This document shows positions 39,955-50,317 of a stretch of DNA of 64,000 nucleotides, piece by piece. Position 1 is the first letter of the stretch. Each line of letters starts with the position of its first letter. The notes below the pieces were generated by a model. The model was not told the origin of the DNA. It saw only the letters and a list, made by a program, of their open reading frames with translations, and ran no database searches. Origin of the DNA: Betaproteobacteria bacterium (GTDB lineage Bacteria; Pseudomonadota; Gammaproteobacteria; Burkholderiales; Rhodocyclaceae). A program made the position numbers and the translations under genes. The stretch is taken from positions 203,664 to 267,663 of the forward strand of contig JAHRYW010000004.1 in the NCBI GenBank assembly GCA_020621865.1, in the 5' to 3' direction.

Positions 39955-41142
39955 TCAATCCGCCTGCTTGCGCAGGAAAGCCGGGATGTCGTAACGATCG
40001 ACGCCGCTGTTGGCCAAAGCCTCGACGGTGACGTTGCGCTTGCGCACGACGGCCGGCACATCGGCGATCTGGTTGTAGTCGATGGCCGGACCGGCACCGA
40101 AGGCGACGGCGTCGTGCGTGCCGGTAGCCTGGGCCTGGACGAGCACCGGCTGGGTGAACACTTCCGGCTTGCTGCGGGCAACGGCAGCCGCCTGGCCGAG
40201 GCCGGTGGCAACGACGGTGACGCGCAGGGCATCGCCCATCAGCTCGTCATAAACCGCACCGAAGATAATGTGCGCGTCTTCGGCGGCGAAGGCCTTGACG
40301 GTGTTCATCACCTCGTTGACTTCCTTCATCTTCAGGTTGCCCTTGGCGGCGGTGATATTGACCAGCACGCCCTTGGCACCGGACAGGTTGATGCCTTCGA
40401 GCAGCGGCGAAGCCACGGCCTGCTCGGCGGCGATGCGGGCGCGGTCGACGCCGGCAGCGGCGGCGGAGCCCATCATGGCGCGGCCCATTTCACCCATGAC
40501 CGTACGCACGTCTTCGAAGTCGACGTTGACCAGGCCCGGGTAGGTAATGATTTCGGCGATACCGCCAACGGCATTTTTCAGCACGTCGTCGGCGGCCTTG
40601 AAGCAATCGTCGACATCGGCGTCGTCGCCCATGACTTCCATCAGCTTGTCATTGAGGATGACGATCAGCGAATCGACGTGCTTGGCGAATTCGGCGATGC
40701 CGGCTTCGGCCGACTTCAGGCGCTTGCCGCCTTCGAAGCCGAACGGCTTGGTGACCACGCCGACGGTCAGGATGCCCATTTCGCGGGCGATTTCAGCAAC
40801 CACCGGGGCAGCGCCGGTACCCGTGCCACCGCCCATGCCGGCGGTGATGAAGGCCATGTGCGCGCCTTCCAGCGTCGCGCGGATTTCGTCGCGGTGTGCG
40901 TCGGCAGCGGCCTTGCCGGCTTCCGGCTTGGCGCCGGCGCCGAGGCCAGTCTTGCCGAGCGACAGCTTGCTCGATGCCGCATTGCGGCTCAGCGCCTGGG
41001 CGTCGGTGTTGGCGGCGATGAATTCGACGCCGCTGACGCCTTCGCGAATCATGTGCTCAATGGCATTGCCGCCGGCACCGCCGACGCCGAATACCTTGAT
41101 GATCGTACCGACTTCTTCGTCCTTCTCGATGATCTCAAACAT
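39955..41142 (-). CDS. ftsZ: Cell division GTPase FtsZ
   Basis: Tubulin homologue that forms the Z ring. A 395-residue protein with the GTP tubulin signature GGGTGTGAAP near residue 105, the N-terminal GVGGAGGNAIEHM loop near 20, NVDFEDVRTVM near 210 and the T7-loop Asp/Asn block around it. The C-terminal peptide DRYDIPAFLRKQAD for FtsA/ZipA binding is intact after a variable linker. The ATG at 41142 is 8 nt from GGAGG; a GTG 6 nt upstream is too close. Preceded by ftsA. Confidence 0.98.
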   Translation of the reverse strand: MFEIIEKDEEVGTIIKVFGVGGAGGNAIEHMIREGVSGVEFIAANTDAQALSRNAASSKLSLGKTGLGAGAKPEAGKAAADAHRDEIRATLEGAHMAFITAGMGGGTGTGAAPVVAEIAREMGILTVGVVTKPFGFEGGKRLKSAEAGIAEFAKHVDSLIVILNDKLMEVMGDDADVDDCFKAADDVLKNAVGGIAEIITYPGLVNVDFEDVRTVMGEMGRAMMGSAAAAGVDRARIAAEQAVASPLLEGINLSGAKGVLVNITAAKGNLKMKEVNEVMNTVKAFAAEDAHIIFGAVYDELMGDALRVTVVATGLGQAAAVARSKPEVFTQPVLVQAQATGTHDAVAFGAGPAIDYNQIADVPAVVRKRNVTVEALANSGVDRYDIPAFLRKQAD

Positions 41143-41180
41143 GGTCACTACCTCCTCTGAAAAAACTGTTCAATGACAAA

Positions 41181-42410
41181 TCAAAAATTCTTGACGAACC
41201 AGGACTTCATGCCTTCGAAGACATCCTTGAAGCCCTGCTTTTCCTGGATCTTCTGGCCGCGCTTGCGCTGGGCCTGCGCTTCGAGCAGCAGGCCGTAGGC
41301 GGTCGAAAAGCGCGGGCTTTGCACGACGTCGGCCAGGCTGCCGGTGTATTTCGGGTTGCCGAGACGGACCGGCATGTGGAAGATTTCCTCGCCCAGCTCG
41401 ACCATGCCCGGCATGACGCTGGCACCACCGGTCAGCACGATGCCGGAGGACAGCACTTCCTCGAAACCGGCACGGCGCAGTTCGTTCTGGATCAATTCGT
41501 AGAGCTCTTCGACGCGCGGCTGGATGACGTCGGCCAGCGCCCGGCGCGACAGCTTGCGGCTGGGACGATCATCGACGCCGGCAACGTCGAGGTTCTCGCT
41601 GACATCGGCCAGCTGCGACAGGGCGCAGCCGTACTTGCACTTGATGTCCTCGGCCTCGCGGGTCGGCGTGCGCAGCGCCATGGCGATGTCGTTGGTGATC
41701 TGGTCGCCGGCAATCGGAATCACCGAGGTGTGGCGGATGGCGCCCTGGGTCCACACGGCGATGTCGGTCGTGCCACCGCCAATGTCGATCAGGCAGACGC
41801 CTAGATCTTTCTCGTCCTCGGAGAGCACCGCGTAGCTGGAGGCCAGCGGCTGCAGCACCAGGTCATTGACTTCCAGGCCGCAGCGGCGGACGCACTTGAC
41901 GATGTTCTGGGCGGCCGAGACGGCGCCGGTGACGATGTGGGTCTTTACTTCCAGGCGCATGCCGCTCATGCCGATCGGCTCGCGGATGCCGTCCTGGCCG
42001 TCGATGACGAATTCCTGGGTGAGGATGTGCAGGATTTCCTGATCGGCCGGAATCGGCATCGCCTTGGCGGTTTCGATGACGCGCTCGACGTCGCTCTGGG
42101 TGACTTCCTTGTCCTTGATCGCCACCATGCCGTTCGAGTTGAAGCTCTTGATGTGGCTGCCGGCGATCCCGGTATAGACGTTGCTGACCTTGCAGTCGGC
42201 CATCAGCTCGACTTCCTGGACGACGCGGCTGATGGTGTGCACCGTTTCCTCGATGTTGACCACGACACCCTTCTTCAAGCCGCGCGAATCCTGCGAGCCC
42301 ATGCCGATCACGTTGAGGTTGCCCTCGTTGTTGATCTCGGCGACCAGCGCGACGATCTTCGACGTCCCGATGTCCAGACCGACGACCAGATCCTTGTTGT
42401 CCCTGCTCAT
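41181..42410 (-). CDS. ftsA: Cell division protein FtsA
   Basis: Actin-like ATPase that tethers FtsZ to the membrane. A 409-residue protein with the phosphate-1 loop GLDIGTSKIVALV, the 1C subdomain around 85-160, the phosphate-2 loop CLIDIGGGTTDIAVW near 205 and the adenosine motif GIVLTGGASVMPG near 335. The C-terminal amphipathic membrane-targeting helix (GMKSWFVKNF) is present. The start at 42410 gives the canonical MSRDNKDLVVGLDIG. Confidence 0.97.
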   Translation of the reverse strand: MSRDNKDLVVGLDIGTSKIVALVAEINNEGNLNVIGMGSQDSRGLKKGVVVNIEETVHTISRVVQEVELMADCKVSNVYTGIAGSHIKSFNSNGMVAIKDKEVTQSDVERVIETAKAMPIPADQEILHILTQEFVIDGQDGIREPIGMSGMRLEVKTHIVTGAVSAAQNIVKCVRRCGLEVNDLVLQPLASSYAVLSEDEKDLGVCLIDIGGGTTDIAVWTQGAIRHTSVIPIAGDQITNDIAMALRTPTREAEDIKCKYGCALSQLADVSENLDVAGVDDRPSRKLSRRALADVIQPRVEELYELIQNELRRAGFEEVLSSGIVLTGGASVMPGMVELGEEIFHMPVRLGNPKYTGSLADVVQSPRFSTAYGLLLEAQAQRKRGQKIQEKQGFKDVFEGMKSWFVKNF

Positions 42411-42414
42411 ATGC

Positions 42415-43155
42415 TTACTTTCCCTTCGCCTCGCCCGCGACTCGCATCGCGAAACCATTCGGATACCGCAAATCCACCACCGCCGGCCGGACCGCCCGTT
42501 TGGCGACCGTTTCCGGATAAATCTCGATAAAGCGCGCCAGCCTTACGCCGACCGGCGCCTTCGGCTGCTCGCGGCCGATGTCCACCAACATGCCGTTCTG
42601 CAACTTCAACTGCCAGGCCAGGCGCGGCGACAAGGTCACCTGCACCGGCGTTTCGCCGACCGTCCTGAACGCGCCGATGAAATCGCCGTAATGCTTCAGC
42701 ACTTCCTGCGCCGTCCCTTGCGGTCCGAAGAGCAGCGGCAGGCCGCTCGATTCCGTCTCGGGCAGCATCGCCGCGAAGACCTCGCCGTAGCTGTTGACCA
42801 GTTCGCCCCGCCCCTCGCCCCAGCGGGCGACCGGCTTGTGTTCCTCGATGCTGATTTCCAGCCGGTCCGGCCATTGCCGCCGAACATCGACCTTGCGCAC
42901 CCAGGGCAGCTTTTCCAGCGCACCACGCACGGCTTCCAGATTCAGACTGAAGAAATTGCCCTTCAAAGCCTGCGGCAGCACCTGCTCCACCTCGCCGCGC
43001 TTGGTGTGCGGCAACACGTCGGCAAACACCACATGCCGCACCGGCAGCGACGGCACGCGCACCAGCCAGACCGCGGCGGCGGCCAGCAAGGCGGCGGCAG
43101 CGACCAGCATCAGCAGGTCGGCAATCGCGTTCAGCAGGTGCGGTTTGTTCCACAT
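42415..43155 (-). CDS. ftsQ: Cell division protein FtsQ
   Basis: A 246-residue bitopic protein linking early and late divisome parts (FtsQLB). A short cytoplasmic N-terminus, TM helix near residue 11-33, then a POTRA domain (VRHVVFADVLPHTKRGEVEQVLPQ) and a beta domain with VRKVDVRRQWPDRLEISIEEHKPVARWG. FtsQ sequences vary, and position between ddl and ftsA is strong support. Confidence 0.95.
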   Translation of the reverse strand: MWNKPHLLNAIADLLMLVAAAALLAAAAVWLVRVPSLPVRHVVFADVLPHTKRGEVEQVLPQALKGNFFSLNLEAVRGALEKLPWVRKVDVRRQWPDRLEISIEEHKPVARWGEGRGELVNSYGEVFAAMLPETESSGLPLLFGPQGTAQEVLKHYGDFIGAFRTVGETPVQVTLSPRLAWQLKLQNGMLVDIGREQPKAPVGVRLARFIEIYPETVAKRAVRPAVVDLRYPNGFAMRVAGEAKGK

Positions 43156-43163
43156 TCATCCAC

Positions 43164-44069
43164 TCAATCGTTGGCGGCCAGTTCCAACACACGGCGAACC
43201 AGCGCCGGGTAATCCATGCCATTGACCCGCGCTGCCATCGGCACCAGCGAGTGGTCGGTCATGCCCGGGGCGGTATTCACTTCCAGGAAGTAATGCTTGC
43301 CGTCCTCGTCCATCAGGAAATCGACCCGGCCCCAGCCGCGACCACCGAGGATGCGGAAGGCTTCCAGCGCGCCCTTGCGGATTTCCATTTCCCTGGCTTC
43401 CGGCAGGCCGCAGGGGCACAGGTATTGGGTGTCGTCGCGGTTGTACTTGGCTTCGTAGTCGTACCACTCGGTGGCCGGCTCGATCTTGATGATCGGCATG
43501 GCCTCGTCACCGATGATCCCGACCGTGTATTCGCCACCCATCACGCCCTTTTCGGCGATGACCAGCGGGTCATGTTTGGCAGCTTCTTCATAGGCGGCCT
43601 TCAGGGCGCCGCGGGCCTTGACCTTGGTGACGCCGATCGATGAGCCTTCGCGGGCCGGTTTGACGAACAGCGGCAGGCCGAGTTGCTCCTCGACTTCGGC
43701 GAAATCCGAGTCGGCGGTGAGCAGCGCGTAATCCGGGATCGGCAGGCCGGCGGCCCGCCACATCAGCTTGGTGCGGAACTTGTCCATGGCCAGCGCCGAG
43801 GCCAGCACACCGGAGCCGGTGTAGGGAATGTGCATCACTTCCAGCGCGCCCTGGATCGTGCCGTCCTCGCCATGGCGGCCGTGCAGCGCGATGAAGGCGC
43901 GGTCATAGCCCTTCAGCGCGTCGAGCGGCTGCTCGGCGGGGTCGAAGGCATGGGCGTCGATGCCCTGGCCCAGGAGGGCGGCCAGCACGCGCGAGCCGCT
44001 GTTCAGCGAGACTTCGCGCTCGGCGGACGTGCCGCCGAACAGAACGGCGACCTTGCCAAAATCAGACAT
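43164..44069 (-). CDS. ddl: D-alanine--D-alanine ligase
   Basis: ATP-grasp enzyme that makes the D-Ala-D-Ala end of the peptidoglycan stem peptide. A 301-residue protein with [34 protein letters not shown] near residue 62, the ATP-binding [14 protein letters not shown] near 140 and [28 protein letters not shown] near 250, where metal ligands sit. The start at 44069 is preceded by TGGAGC; eight more in-frame codons upstream come from the spacer containing the dispersed element. Standard dcw position after murC. Confidence 0.96.
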   Translation of the reverse strand: MSDFGKVAVLFGGTSAEREVSLNSGSRVLAALLGQGIDAHAFDPAEQPLDALKGYDRAFIALHGRHGEDGTIQGALEVMHIPYTGSGVLASALAMDKFRTKLMWRAAGLPIPDYALLTADSDFAEVEEQLGLPLFVKPAREGSSIGVTKVKARGALKAAYEEAAKHDPLVIAEKGVMGGEYTVGIIGDEAMPIIKIEPATEWYDYEAKYNRDDTQYLCPCGLPEAREMEIRKGALEAFRILGGRGWGRVDFLMDEDGKHYFLEVNTAPGMTDHSLVPMAARVNGMDYPALVRRVLELAAND

Positions 44070-44086
44070 GCTTTGCTCCACAATAT

Positions 44087-44127
44087 TTTTCAAATTTGGC
44101 CAAAATTTCCGGCCGACCGTAGCATTT
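44087..44127 (-). repeat. Dispersed ATGCTACGGTC element, copy 8 (between murC and ddl)
   Basis: Exact core on the minus strand followed by GGCCGGAAATTTTGGCCAAATTTGAAAAAT. One of the two most complete copies. It fills most of the 63-nt murC-ddl spacer. Confidence 0.88.
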
Positions 44128-44132
44128 GACGT

Positions 44133-45524
44133 TCATGACTGCCCCGCCAGCTTGCCCGGCACCGCGCCGATCGAACCGGCGCCCATGCACAACACGACGT
44201 CGCCATCGCGGGCGACATCGAGAATGGTTTGCGGCATCGCCGCGATGTCCTCGACGAAAACCGGCTCGACCTTGCCGGCGACGCGCAAGGCGCGAGCCAG
44301 CGAGCGGCCATCGGCGGCGACGATGGGGGCTTCGCCGGCGGCGTAGATATCGGCCAGGCACAGCGCATCGACCGTGCTCAGCACCTTGACGAAATCCTCG
44401 AAGCAATCGCGCGTGCGGCTGTAGCGATGCGGCTGGAAGGCGAGCAGCAGCCGGCGGCCGGGGAAGGCGCCACGGGCGGCGGCCAGCGTGGCGGCCATCT
44501 CGACCGGATGGTGGCCGTAGTCGTCGACCAGCGTGAAAGAACCGCCGGCCGGCAGCGCCACTTCGCCGTAGCGCTGGAAGCGACGGCCGACGCCCTTGAA
44601 CTCGGCCAGCGCCTTGACGATGGCGGCATCGGCCACCTGCACCTCGGTGGCGACGGCAATCGCCGCCAGCGCATTCAGCACGTTATGCAGGCCCGGCGTG
44701 TTGAGCACGATGGGCAGGCGCGTCGTCGTGCCATTGACGCGGACGCAGGTGAAGCGCATCCGGCCGTCCTCGGCGACGATATCCTCGGCGTAGAAATTGT
44801 TCTCCGCCGACAGGCCGTAGGTGATGATCTGCTTCGGCACGCGCGGCAGGATGTCGCGGACATTGGCATCGTCGCCGCAAACCACGGCGACGCCGTAGAA
44901 GGGCAGGCGGTTCAGGAAATCGACGAAGGCCGACTTCAGGCGCTCGAAGTCGTGGCCATAGGTTTCCATGTGGTCGGCGTCGATGTTGGTGACCACCGAG
45001 ATGACCGGCGACAGGAACAGGAAGGAAGCGTCCGACTCGTCGGCCTCGGCCACCAGGAAATCGCCGCTGCCCAGGCGGGCGTTGGCGCCGGCGGCATTCA
45101 GGCGGCCGCCGATGACGAAGGTCGGGTCGATGCCGCCCTCGGCCAGGATGCTGGTGACCAGGCTGGTCGTCGTCGTCTTGCCGTGCGTGCCGGCGATGGC
45201 GATGCCGCTCTTCAGGCGCATCAGTTCGGCCAACATCTGGGCGCGCGGAACGACCGGAATCTTGCGTTCGCGGGCCGCCATCACTTCCGGATTGTCGGCC
45301 TTGACCGCGGTCGAGATAACCACGGCGTCGGCTCCGGCTGCATTCTCGGCAGCGTGGCCGATCATCACCTTGACGCCCTCGCCTTCGAGGCGGCGGGTCG
45401 TCGCGCTGGCTGCGATATCCGAGCCGGTCACCGTGAAATCGAGGTGGGCCAGCACTTCGGCAATGCCGCTCATGCCCGAGCCGCCGACGCCGACGAAGTG
45501 GATGTGTTTGACTTTATGTTTCAT
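44133..45524 (-). CDS. murC: UDP-N-acetylmuramate--L-alanine ligase
   Basis: Adds the first amino acid of the peptidoglycan stem. A 463-residue Mur ligase. N-terminal UDP-binding Rossmann segment [21 protein letters not shown]-loop [12 protein letters not shown] near residue 112, [10 protein letters not shown] and NIDADHM near 170-195, and [10 protein letters not shown] near 345. It overlaps murG by 4 nt. Confidence 0.97.
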   Translation of the reverse strand: MKHKVKHIHFVGVGGSGMSGIAEVLAHLDFTVTGSDIAASATTRRLEGEGVKVMIGHAAENAAGADAVVISTAVKADNPEVMAARERKIPVVPRAQMLAELMRLKSGIAIAGTHGKTTTTSLVTSILAEGGIDPTFVIGGRLNAAGANARLGSGDFLVAEADESDASFLFLSPVISVVTNIDADHMETYGHDFERLKSAFVDFLNRLPFYGVAVVCGDDANVRDILPRVPKQIITYGLSAENNFYAEDIVAEDGRMRFTCVRVNGTTTRLPIVLNTPGLHNVLNALAAIAVATEVQVADAAIVKALAEFKGVGRRFQRYGEVALPAGGSFTLVDDYGHHPVEMAATLAAARGAFPGRRLLLAFQPHRYSRTRDCFEDFVKVLSTVDALCLADIYAAGEAPIVAADGRSLARALRVAGKVEPVFVEDIAAMPQTILDVARDGDVVLCMGAGSIGAVPGKLAGQS

Positions 45525-46579
45525 TTTGCGATCTCCGCGCAGATGGTCGCCACCTCTTCGGTAGCCGCCGGCTTGGCCAGACTGCGGGCCTTTTCGGACA
45601 TTTCCAGCAACTGGCCGCGGGAATAGTTGCGGATCAGGGCGATGGCTTCCGGCGTCAGTTCGGTTTGCGGCAGCAGGAAGGCGCCGCCGGCATGGACCAG
45701 GAACTTGGCGTTGCCGGTCTGGTGATCGTCGACGGCATGCGGAAAAGGCACCAGGATGCTGGCCACGCCAGCCGCCGCCAGTTCAGCGACGGTCAGCGCG
45801 CCGGCCCGGCAGATGACCAGGTCGGCCCATTCGTAGGCGCCGGCCATGTCCTCGATGAAGGAGACGCAGTGCGCCTGGACGCCGACCGCGGCGTAATTGG
45901 CCTTCAGCGCTTCCAGATGCTTCTCGCCGGCCTGATGGACGATCTGCGGCTGGTCGGCCTCGCCGAGCAGGGCCATGCCCTGCGGCACCATCTCGTTCAG
46001 TGCCTGGGCGCCGAGGCTGCCGCCGATGACCAGCACGTGCAGGGCGCCGCTGCGTTCGGCCAGCCGTTCGGCCGGCGGCGCGATCCTGGCGATTTCCGGG
46101 CGCACCGGATTGCCGACCCAGGCGCCCTTGGCAAACACCTCCGGGAAGCCGGTCAGGATGCGGTCGGCCACCCCGGCCAGCACCTTGTTGGCCAGCCCGG
46201 CCACCGAATTCTGTTCGTGCAGCACCAGCGGCACGCCGGTCAGCGCGGCCATCATGCCCCCCGGGAAAGTGATGTAGCCGCCCATGCCGAGCACGACGTC
46301 CGGCCTGATCTGGCGGATCGCCTTCAAGGCCTGCCAGAAACCGCGCAGCAGATTGAGCGGCAGCAGCAGCTTGCGGACCAGCCCCTTGCCGCGCAGCGCG
46401 GCGAACTGCAGATTAACCATTTCGAAGCCATGCTGCGGCACCAGTTTGGCTTCCATGCCTTCCGGATTGCCGAGCCAGACGACGCGCCAGCCGGCATCGC
46501 GCAACTGGTGGGCAACGGCCAGTGCCGGGAAGATGTGGCCGCCGGTACCGCCGGCCATGACGAGGATGGTTTTGCTCAT
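45521..46579 (-). CDS. murG: Lipid II-forming GlcNAc transferase MurG
   Basis: Transfers GlcNAc to lipid I at the inner face of the membrane. A 352-residue GT28 protein with [15 protein letters not shown] near residue 9, [27 protein letters not shown] near 100-125 and [14 protein letters not shown] near 185. The donor loop [15 protein letters not shown] lies near 260. Its ATG overlaps the stop of a 42-codon ORF rather than that of ftsW directly. Confidence 0.97.
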   Translation of the reverse strand: MSKTILVMAGGTGGHIFPALAVAHQLRDAGWRVVWLGNPEGMEAKLVPQHGFEMVNLQFAALRGKGLVRKLLLPLNLLRGFWQALKAIRQIRPDVVLGMGGYITFPGGMMAALTGVPLVLHEQNSVAGLANKVLAGVADRILTGFPEVFAKGAWVGNPVRPEIARIAPPAERLAERSGALHVLVIGGSLGAQALNEMVPQGMALLGEADQPQIVHQAGEKHLEALKANYAAVGVQAHCVSFIEDMAGAYEWADLVICRAGALTVAELAAAGVASILVPFPHAVDDHQTGNAKFLVHAGGAFLLPQTELTPEAIALIRNYSRGQLLEMSEKARSLAKPAATEEVATICAEIAK

Positions 46580-46704
46580 AGCTTGCCCCCGCGCAAAAGG
46601 GGGATGTTTTGTCTACGGCCGCGCTGCGCGCTTAACACCGGCTGCGCCGGGTTAGCCTGCGACGAAATCGCCAATTGATGCGAATACATGAACGGTTGCG
46701 TCAT
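46576..46704 (-). CDS. 42-codon linker ORF between ftsW and murG
   Basis: Starts at an ATG overlapping the ftsW stop (ATGA) and ends with a TGA overlapping the murG start (ATGA), staying open across the 122-nt gap. The translation begins [15 protein letters not shown] and ends LLRGGKL, nearly the same as the FtsW C-terminus (LMRGGKL). The nucleotide context GCAAGCTATGA is duplicated at both junctions. It probably arose from a duplication or insertion that kept translational coupling. A functional peptide product is doubtful; the reading frame may matter only for ribosome passage. Confidence 0.55.
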   Translation of the reverse strand: MTQPFMYSHQLAISSQANPAQPVLSAQRGRRQNIPLLRGGKL

Positions 46705-46733
46705 AGCTTGCCTCCGCGCATCAATTGGCGATT
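46666..46733 (-). repeat. 17-bp perfect inverted repeat at the ftsW 3' junction
   Basis: AATCGCCAATTGATGCG (46666-46682) is the exact reverse complement of 46717-46733. One arm is in the last codons of ftsW and the other in the linker ORF. In mRNA it would form a stem holding the ftsW stop and linker start in its loop. Confidence 0.8.
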
Positions 46734-47864
46734 TTCCCAGTCGACACGAAGCAAAATGGCGAGCGCCACGCAGTTAGCCAATATCCCGGAACCGCCGAAG
46801 CTCATCAGCGGCAGGGTCAGGCCCTTGGTTGGCAAGAGGCCCATGTTGACGCCCATGTTGATGAAGGACTGCACGCCCATCCAGACGCCGATGCCCATGG
46901 CGACCAGCGCCGGATAGAGGCGGTCGAGCTGCACGCACTGGCGGCCGATGGCGAAGGCGCGCTGGACGAGGATGGCGAACAGCACGACTACCGCCAGCAC
47001 ACCGAAGAAACCGAGCTCTTCGGCGATCACGGCGAGCAGGAAGTCGGTGTGCGCTTCCGGCAGGTAGAACTGCTTTTCGACGCTGGCGCCGAGGCCGACG
47101 CCGAACAGTTCACCGCGCCCGAAGGCGATCAGCGAATGTGACAGCTGGTAGCCGCGGCCGAAGGCATCGGCCCACGGGTCCATGAAGCCGAACACCCGGT
47201 CGCGCCGGTAGGGCGAGACGATGATCATGATCGTGAAGGCGATCAGCAGGCCGACGATCAGCAGCGCGAACAGCCGCGCCTTCAGGCCGCCGAGGAAGAG
47301 GATGCCCATGGCGATCGAGATGATCACGACGAAGGCACCGAAGTCCGGCTCCTTGAGCAGGAACATGCCGACGATGGCCATGGCGCCGAACATCGGCAGG
47401 AAGGCCTGCTTCAGGTCATGCATCACGTTGATCTTGCGCACCGTGTAGTCGGCCGCGTAGAGCACGGCGAACAGCTTCATCAGCTCCGACGGCTGCAGAT
47501 TGGCGAAGCCGAGCGAGATCCAGCGGCGGGCGCCATTGACGTCGCGGCCGATGCCGGGAATCAGGACCAGGGCCAGCATCACGACACCGGCCATGAACAG
47601 GTAGGGCGCATAACGCTGCCAGAGCTTCAGCGGCACCTGGAAGGTGACGGCGGCAGCGACCAGGCCGATGCACAGGAAGACGCCCTGGCGAACCAGGTAA
47701 TACGCCGGCTGATGGCCGGTCGACCGGCCGCCTTCGGCGATCACGATGGACGCCGAATAGACGAAGACCAGGCCGGTGAACAGCAGGATCAGCACGCTCC
47801 ACAGGAGGGTGTGGTCGATTTCGGCCACCTGGCGGCGGGGAGCGTCGAGGGCGCCGATCATCAT
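46701..47864 (-). CDS. ftsW: Peptidoglycan glycosyltransferase FtsW (SEDS family)
   Basis: Septal glycan polymerase working with FtsI. A 387-residue, ten-helix SEDS protein. Family blocks are GINGARRW-like [26 protein letters not shown] near residue 110, [18 protein letters not shown] near 275 (with catalytic Asp region) and [19 protein letters not shown] near 345. It overlaps murD by 4 nt. The C-terminus ends [11 protein letters not shown]. Confidence 0.96.
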   Translation of the reverse strand: MMIGALDAPRRQVAEIDHTLLWSVLILLFTGLVFVYSASIVIAEGGRSTGHQPAYYLVRQGVFLCIGLVAAAVTFQVPLKLWQRYAPYLFMAGVVMLALVLIPGIGRDVNGARRWISLGFANLQPSELMKLFAVLYAADYTVRKINVMHDLKQAFLPMFGAMAIVGMFLLKEPDFGAFVVIISIAMGILFLGGLKARLFALLIVGLLIAFTIMIIVSPYRRDRVFGFMDPWADAFGRGYQLSHSLIAFGRGELFGVGLGASVEKQFYLPEAHTDFLLAVIAEELGFFGVLAVVVLFAILVQRAFAIGRQCVQLDRLYPALVAMGIGVWMGVQSFINMGVNMGLLPTKGLTLPLMSFGGSGILANCVALAILLRVDWENRQLMRGGKL

Positions 47865-49213
47865 GACTTCAGGCCCTCCACGGCATCGATGAAGGCTTGG
47901 GCGCGGTGGGCGTAGTTGCGATACATGTCGAGGCTGGCGCAGGCCGGCGAGAGCAGCACGCAGTCGCCTGCTTCCGCCCGGGCGGCCAGCCAGCGCACGG
48001 CAGCTTCCATGTCGCCGACGATACGGGTCGGCACGCCGCTGCCTTCGAGCGCCATGCCGATCGCCGCGGCGTCGCGGCCGATCAGCGCCACGGCGCGGCC
48101 ATGCTGTTCCAGCGCCGGCTTCAGCGGCGAGAAATCCTGCCCCTTGCCGTCGCCGCCGAGCACGATGGCGACCTTGCGGCCCATGCCTTCGATGGCGGCC
48201 AGCGTGGCGCCGACATTGGTGCCCTTGGAGTCGTCAACGTAGAGCACGCCGCCGATCTCGGCCACCGTCTCGACGCGGTGCGGCAAACCCTTGAAAGCCT
48301 TCAGCGCCGGCAGCACGCGGGCCGGCTCGACGCCGATGGCTTCGCAGAGGGCCAGCGCGGCCATCGCGTTGGCCGCATTGTGCAGGCCGGAGAGCTGGAG
48401 GTCGGCCAGGGCGACCAGTTTTTCCTGGCCGCGGTAAATCGCGCCATCGGCAAAACCGTAATCGACGCCGCGCGATGCGGGCTTCAGGCCGAAAGTTACC
48501 ATCGTCCGGCCGCAGCGGCCGTTGGCCATCGACCAGTCGTCGTCGCGATTGAGCACCATCACGCCCTTGCCCTGGAAGACGCGCGACTTGGCGGCGGCGT
48601 AATTGGCCAGGCTGCCTTCGTAGCGGTCGAGGTGGTCTTCCGAGACATTGAGCACGGTGGCCGCGGCGGCGTTCAGGTGATGCGTCGTTTCGAGCTGGAA
48701 GCTGGACAGTTCGACCACCCAGACTTGCGGCAGAGCGCCGGCTTCCTGCCCATCCATCAGCGCATCGAGGGCCGACGGGGAGATGTTGCCGCAGGCGATG
48801 GCCGGCACGCCGGCGCCGTTCAGCATATGGGCGGTCAAGGCGGTGGTCGTCGTCTTGCCGTTGCTGCCGGTGATGGCGACGATCTTGGAGCCGGCCACCT
48901 GCTCGCGCACGCCGGCGGCGAACAATTCGATTTCCGAGACAATTTTGCCGCTGACCGTAGCAATCGCCGGCGTCGCCTTCGGTACGCCCGGCGACAGGGC
49001 GACGATGTCGGCCCAGGCGAACAGCGCGTCGGCAAACGGCCCGGCGATCAGTTCGGCGCCCGGGGCGACGCGCTGCAGGGCCTCGACGTTCGGCGGGTTG
49101 TCGCGCGAATCGGCGACGCGGACGAGCGCGCCCTGGCGATGCAGCCACTTGGCCATCGCCAGTCCGGACTCACCGAGTCCGACGACCAGAACGCGTTTGC
49201 CCTTGAGGTCCAT
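47861..49213 (-). CDS. murD: UDP-N-acetylmuramoylalanine--D-glutamate ligase
   Basis: Adds D-Glu to the peptidoglycan precursor. A 450-residue Mur ligase with [12 protein letters not shown] at the N-terminus, ATP loop [14 protein letters not shown] near residue 115, [12 protein letters not shown] near 190, [12 protein letters not shown] near 325 and [22 protein letters not shown] near 420. [16 protein letters not shown] near residue 83-98 is encoded by a dispersed-element copy in a normally conserved place. ATG follows the mraY stop directly in order (TAAATG). Confidence 0.97.
   Translation of the reverse strand: MDLKGKRVLVVGLGESGLAMAKWLHRQGALVRVADSRDNPPNVEALQRVAPGAELIAGPFADALFAWADIVALSPGVPKATPAIATVSGKIVSEIELFAAGVREQVAGSKIVAITGSNGKTTTTALTAHMLNGAGVPAIACGNISPSALDALMDGQEAGALPQVWVVELSSFQLETTHHLNAAAATVLNVSEDHLDRYEGSLANYAAAKSRVFQGKGVMVLNRDDDWSMANGRCGRTMVTFGLKPASRGVDYGFADGAIYRGQEKLVALADLQLSGLHNAANAMAALALCEAIGVEPARVLPALKAFKGLPHRVETVAEIGGVLYVDDSKGTNVGATLAAIEGMGRKVAIVLGGDGKGQDFSPLKPALEQHGRAVALIGRDAAAIGMALEGSGVPTRIVGDMEAAVRWLAARAEAGDCVLLSPACASLDMYRNYAHRAQAFIDAVEGLKS
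48931..48963 (-). repeat. Dispersed ATGCTACGGTC element, copy 9 (inside murD)
   Basis: TTGCTACGGTC (one mismatch) then AGCGGCAAAATTGTCTCGGAAA on the minus strand. Sense to murD, read Ala-Thr-Val. The distal half is degraded to fit conserved residues. Confidence 0.72.
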
Positions 49214-50317
49214 TTAGCGCAGCTTCAAGGTGGATAGCCCGATCAGCACGAGCATGATGGTGATGATCCAGAAGCGGACGACGACCTGCGTCTCCTTCCA
49301 GCCCGTTTGTTCGAAGTGGTGATGCAGCGGCGCCATGCGCAGGATGCGCCGGCCCTCGCCGTATTTGCGCTTGGTGTATTTGAACCAGCCGACCTGCAGC
49401 ATCACCGACAGGGTTTCGATGACGAAGACGCCACCCATGATCAGCAGCACGATTTCCTGGCGGACGATGACGGCGACGGTGCCGAGCGCCGCGCCGAGGG
49501 CCAGCGCGCCAACGTCACCCATGAAGACCTCGGCCGGATAGGCGTTGAACCACAGGAAGCCCAGCCCGGCCCCGGCGATGGCGCCGAGGAAAATGCACAG
49601 CTCGCCGGCGCCCGGCACATAGGGGATCAGCAGGTACTTGGCGTACACCGCGTGGCCGGTGACGTAGGCAATCAGCGCGAAGGCGGCGGCGATCATCACG
49701 GTGGGCATGATCGCCAGGCCGTCGAGGCCGTCGGTCAGGTTGACCGCGTTGCTGGTGCCGACGATGACGAAGTAAGTCAGCGTGATGAAACCGATGATGC
49801 CCAGCGGGTAGGCCATCGTTTTGATGAAGGGGATGATCAGTTCGGTCTGCGCCGGGCTCTTGGCCGAGAAGGCGATGAACAGCGCGGCACCGATGCCGAG
49901 CACCGACTGCCAGAAGAACTTCCAGCGACTGGCCAGACCGTTCGGGTCGCGGTAGACGACCTTCTTCCAGTCGTCGTACCAGCCGATGATGCCGTAGCCG
50001 AGGGTGACGACCAGTACCGTCCACACGTACTTGTTGCTCAGGTCGCCCCACAACAGCGTGGTGATGCCGATGGCGATCAGGATCAGCACGCCGCCCATGG
50101 TCGGTGTGCCGGACTTGACGAGGTGGGTCTGCGGGCCGTCGTTGCGCACCGCCTGGCCGATCTTCTTGGCGGCCAGCCAGCGGATGACGCGCGGACCGGC
50201 GGCCAGCGAGATGAGCAGCGCGGTCATCGCGGCAAGCACCGTACGCAGCGTGATGTAGTTGAAGACGTTGAAAAAGCGAACGTCCTGGGCGAGCCATTGG
50301 GCGAGGGCCAGAAGCAT
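49214..50317 (-). CDS. mraY: Phospho-MurNAc-pentapeptide translocase
   Basis: Forms lipid I on undecaprenyl phosphate. A 367-residue, ten-helix protein of the PNPT family. Diagnostic are [13 protein letters not shown] near residue 68, the catalytic DDWKK near 115, [10 protein letters not shown] near 193 and [13 protein letters not shown] near 325. Start codon overlaps the murF stop by one nt (TGATG). Confidence 0.98.
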   Translation of the reverse strand: MLLALAQWLAQDVRFFNVFNYITLRTVLAAMTALLISLAAGPRVIRWLAAKKIGQAVRNDGPQTHLVKSGTPTMGGVLILIAIGITTLLWGDLSNKYVWTVLVVTLGYGIIGWYDDWKKVVYRDPNGLASRWKFFWQSVLGIGAALFIAFSAKSPAQTELIIPFIKTMAYPLGIIGFITLTYFVIVGTSNAVNLTDGLDGLAIMPTVMIAAAFALIAYVTGHAVYAKYLLIPYVPGAGELCIFLGAIAGAGLGFLWFNAYPAEVFMGDVGALALGAALGTVAVIVRQEIVLLIMGGVFVIETLSVMLQVGWFKYTKRKYGEGRRILRMAPLHHHFEQTGWKETQVVVRFWIITIMLVLIGLSTLKLR

